A stretch of 64,000 nucleotides of DNA, from the NCBI GenBank assembly GCA_002320815.1, contig DCLA01000112.1, positions 19,188 through 83,187 of the forward strand. Reading direction: 5' to 3'. The stretch is from Myxococcales bacterium UBA1660 (GTDB lineage Bacteria; Myxococcota_A; Polyangia; Polyangiales; Houyiibacteriaceae). The notes beneath the pieces were generated by a model. It made no database searches. It was not told where the DNA came from and was given only the letters and a program-made list of their open reading frames with translations. Numbering within the stretch: position 1 is the stretch's first letter; the number at the start of each line of letters is the position of its first letter. The translations under genes were made by a program, and so were the position numbers. Of this stretch, positions 62,331 to 64,000 are shown in pieces.

Positions 62331-63773
62331 CTAGTTGATGATGACGGGGCGCAAGATGACCTGCGAACCCTTGGTCTGCACCTGGAAGCGAACCATCCGG
62401 CAGCCGTGCTTCTTCTTCAGGTTCTCGGCGTTCTTGTCGAGCCGGGAGAGGAACCGCTCCTGACCGATGTTGGACACGTCCTCGCCCGCGGCCTGCTTGG
62501 CAGCCACATACTCGTCGTAGATGCGCTGGCGGTACTGGTCCTCGGGCTCGTCGGCGAGCTGCGCCGCGAGCGCGGCGTCCTCGGGGCCGTCCTCGTCGGT
62601 CGGCTGCGCGGTCACCGCGGCCGCGCCGGTCCAGGCCGCCCCGCCGCCCGCGGAGCGTCCCTCGGAGTCCGCCTCCTCGACGCCGGTGAAGACGTTGATG
62701 AGCTGGTTGATGCGGTACGCGAGCCCACCGTACTCGGCGCTCTCCACGTCGATGCGGTGGTCGGTCCGGCCGTTGATGACCGTCAGGACCCCCTCCTCGA
62801 TCTCTTCGATGGGGCGAATGAAGCTGGTGCCGATGATGAAGCCGTAGATCAGGACGAAGATGAGCCCGACCACCATCAGGATGAGGATGACGTTGGCGGT
62901 CTCGGCCATCGCCAGGTGTGCGGTCCGGTTCCCGAGGACGGCCACGGCCATCTTCTGGCTCGGGGTCATGGGAAGCCCGGCGGCGACGCCGACGTACTCG
63001 TTGCCGCCGAGGTCGACCGTGAACGGCGAGGTCGCGTTCCCGTCGAGGGCACCGGTGGTGGCCTCGGCCATGTCCGTGTAGAGCGCCCGGGTGAGCGGGT
63101 TGACCTCGCTCTGGTCCAGGCTGGAGCTGTAGATCCCGCCTTCACGCATGAAGACGACCTCGGCCCCGAGCACCTCGGCCTCACGCTCGGCGAGGCCGTT
63201 GGAGATGTCGTAGCCCACGACGACCGCCCCGATGACCCCGCCCTCTTCGTTTCGAACGGGCGCCATGGCGACCTGGAGGAGCTTGTCGTCGTCCTGCTTC
63301 AGCCAGACGTCGTGCACCGCGAGGCCGCGGTCCAGGACCCGCCGCACGCTGGGCAGCGAGGCCACGACCGACGTTCCGTTCATCCGGTTGATGTCGTTGT
63401 CGCGTGCGATGACCCGGCCGGTCTCGTCGGTGATGACGACGATGTCGGGTCGTCCGCCGTGCCCCCGGGCCGGATCCTGAAACCACGCCGCGATCCCCTC
63501 GGCCCGCTCGAACGCCGACCGGCGCCGGGACTGCTGGTCCAGGGCGTTGAAGGCGCTGCGCACCTCCCGAGACTCGGCGCGCTCCCGCACCTGCTCCATG
63601 AACTCCAGGGCCGACAAACGCCAGCTACGGCGCAGCAGCTGAAGATCCTGGTCGATCTGGCCGTCGACCTGCTCTCCGAGGCCCCTCTCCAGGCCACCCT
63701 TCACGTAGAAGTAGGACCCGAGCCCCACCAGTAGGACGGCGATGAGGTTGCCCGCGATGATCTTCAGGCGCAT
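62331..63773 (-). CDS. Membrane sensor with periplasmic Cache-like domain, HAMP and MXAN_5187-type C-terminus
   Basis: A 480-residue protein with two membrane helices: residues about 4-26 (IIAGNLIAVLLVGLGSYFYV) and about 285-310 (VILILMVVGLIFVLIYGFII). Between them is a periplasmic single-Cache-like domain (DIVVITDETGRVIARDNDIN, GVIGAVVVGYDI). A HAMP-like segment follows (IGTSFIRPIEEIEEGVLTVI). The C-terminal 100 residues (YDEYVAAKQAAGEDVSNIGQ, KKKHGCRMVRFQVQTKGSQV) match a conserved Myxococcota domain seen in MXAN_5187-like proteins. There is no kinase, cyclase or MCP output domain. GGGAGAA precedes the ATG. Confidence 0.8.
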   Translation of the reverse strand: MRLKIIAGNLIAVLLVGLGSYFYVKGGLERGLGEQVDGQIDQDLQLLRRSWRLSALEFMEQVRERAESREVRSAFNALDQQSRRRSAFERAEGIAAWFQDPARGHGGRPDIVVITDETGRVIARDNDINRMNGTSVVASLPSVRRVLDRGLAVHDVWLKQDDDKLLQVAMAPVRNEEGGVIGAVVVGYDISNGLAEREAEVLGAEVVFMREGGIYSSSLDQSEVNPLTRALYTDMAEATTGALDGNATSPFTVDLGGNEYVGVAAGLPMTPSQKMAVAVLGNRTAHLAMAETANVILILMVVGLIFVLIYGFIIGTSFIRPIEEIEEGVLTVINGRTDHRIDVESAEYGGLAYRINQLINVFTGVEEADSEGRSAGGGAAWTGAAAVTAQPTDEDGPEDAALAAQLADEPEDQYRQRIYDEYVAAKQAAGEDVSNIGQERFLSRLDKNAENLKKKHGCRMVRFQVQTKGSQVILRPVIIN

Positions 63774-63853
63774 TCGTGCGTTCTCCCGATGCAGGCGAGG
63801 TGTGACCCATTCCCACCGCTGACCCGCTCGATGGGGAGCAAGCTCCCGCGCCG

Positions 63854-63883
63854 TTGATATCAGAGCACTTTTCTCGGGGTCAA
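63854..63883 (-). promoter_or_regulatory. Possible promoter of the sensor gene
   Basis: On the minus strand TTGACC (63883-63878), 18 bp, TATCAA (63859-63854) predicts a start near 63847 and about 70 nt of leader. A perfect palindrome CTCGGGG-TCAA-CCCCGAG (63873-63890) overlaps the -35, so an operator is possible. Confidence 0.45.
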
Positions 63884-63903
63884 CCCCGAGCGATGATGAC
63901 GCG

Positions 63904-64000
63904 GTGCGTGAGAGCCTCCTGATCATCGACGACCCCCGCTTCGAAGACCATCGCGCGAGGGACACCCACCCCGAACGGCCGGAGCGGCTGGCGGCCGCCC
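63904..64000 (+). CDS. Histone deacetylase-family (HDAC/AcuC-like) protein, N-terminal fragment
   Basis: From a GTG at 63904 the frame stays open to the end of the window and reads RESLLIIDDPRFEDHRARDT, then HPERPERLAAA. The DH..R..HPE.P.RL signature is the standard start of the class I/II HDAC-like deacetylase superfamily (AcuC, AphA). Only 32 residues are present, so the active site is not seen. It diverges from the sensor gene. Confidence 0.75.
   Translation, partial: MRESLLIIDDPRFEDHRARDTHPERPERLAAA

Overview
The window looks like a chromosomal segment of a very GC-rich, predatory-type soil or marine bacterium of the Myxococcota, most likely in the Polyangia near Sandaracinaceae. The basis is the strong G/C third-position bias, frequent GTG starts, many 1-4 nt gene overlaps, several small Cys-rich lipoproteins, a secreted metalloprotease with a MYXO-CTERM-like sorting tail, Ser/Thr kinase and PP2C signalling, large TPR and coiled-coil proteins, and a pilMNOPQ operon. 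This placement is inferred from gene content. No rRNA, tRNA, IS, prophage or CRISPR was seen, so this is mostly core or lineage-specific chromosome rather than an island.

Layout. 1-2.4 kb: end of a haem protein gene, an RlpA-like lipoprotein, a shortened acyl-CoA dehydrogenase and a cupin lipoprotein. 2.5-5.5 kb: ArsS-type radical SAM enzyme with its AhpD-like partner, a type II homoserine kinase and an unknown gene. 5.6-6.7 kb: a FliA-type sigma factor followed by a type III secretion inner-rod-like protein. 6.7-11 kb: tyrS, an HU/IHF protein and a membrane HEAT-repeat protein. 11.2-18.9 kb: a 1316-residue kinase/pseudo-cyclase/AAA/TPR protein behind a heterodimeric ABC exporter. 18.9-24.2 kb: matrixin protease and partner, a queuosine-precursor-type transporter, a TPR protein and a PP2C phosphatase. 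24.3-31 kb: membrane protein plus octahaem cytochrome c, UbiB-type kinase, small lipoprotein, M28 peptidase, VOC protein and ECF sigma factor. 31-35.4 kb: a minus-strand operon of thioesterase, carotenoid oxygenase and two thiolases. 35.5-38.3 kb: a decayed copper monooxygenase gene, a lipoprotein and two unknown genes.

38.3-40.8 kb is groES-groEL behind two CIRCE (HrcA) operators. 41-52.3 kb holds three very large structural genes: a coiled-coil protein with an N-terminal alpha/beta domain, and divergently a zinc-ribbon/GYF-like/TM/TPR protein translationally coupled to a 1958-residue TPR protein. Their architectures recall the AglZ- and GltJ-type proteins of myxobacterial motility, which makes this the best candidate for an undescribed cell-surface or polar machine. 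53-60.3 kb is the type IV pilus operon (HTH regulator-pilM-N-O-P-Q) followed by an aroK-aroB fusion. The operon has a recognisable sigma-70 promoter and two AT-rich palindromes upstream. 60.6-64 kb: LysM/M15 peptidase, HEAT protein, a Cache-like/HAMP membrane sensor and the start of a histone-deacetylase-family gene.

At the DNA level, a short repeat built on GGGACGCACTTGC..ACTTGCGC occurs in two convergent intergenic regions about 30 kb apart (11.0-11.2 kb and 40.8-40.9 kb), each just past a strong terminator. It forms perfect direct and inverted copies and is not explained by any gene.
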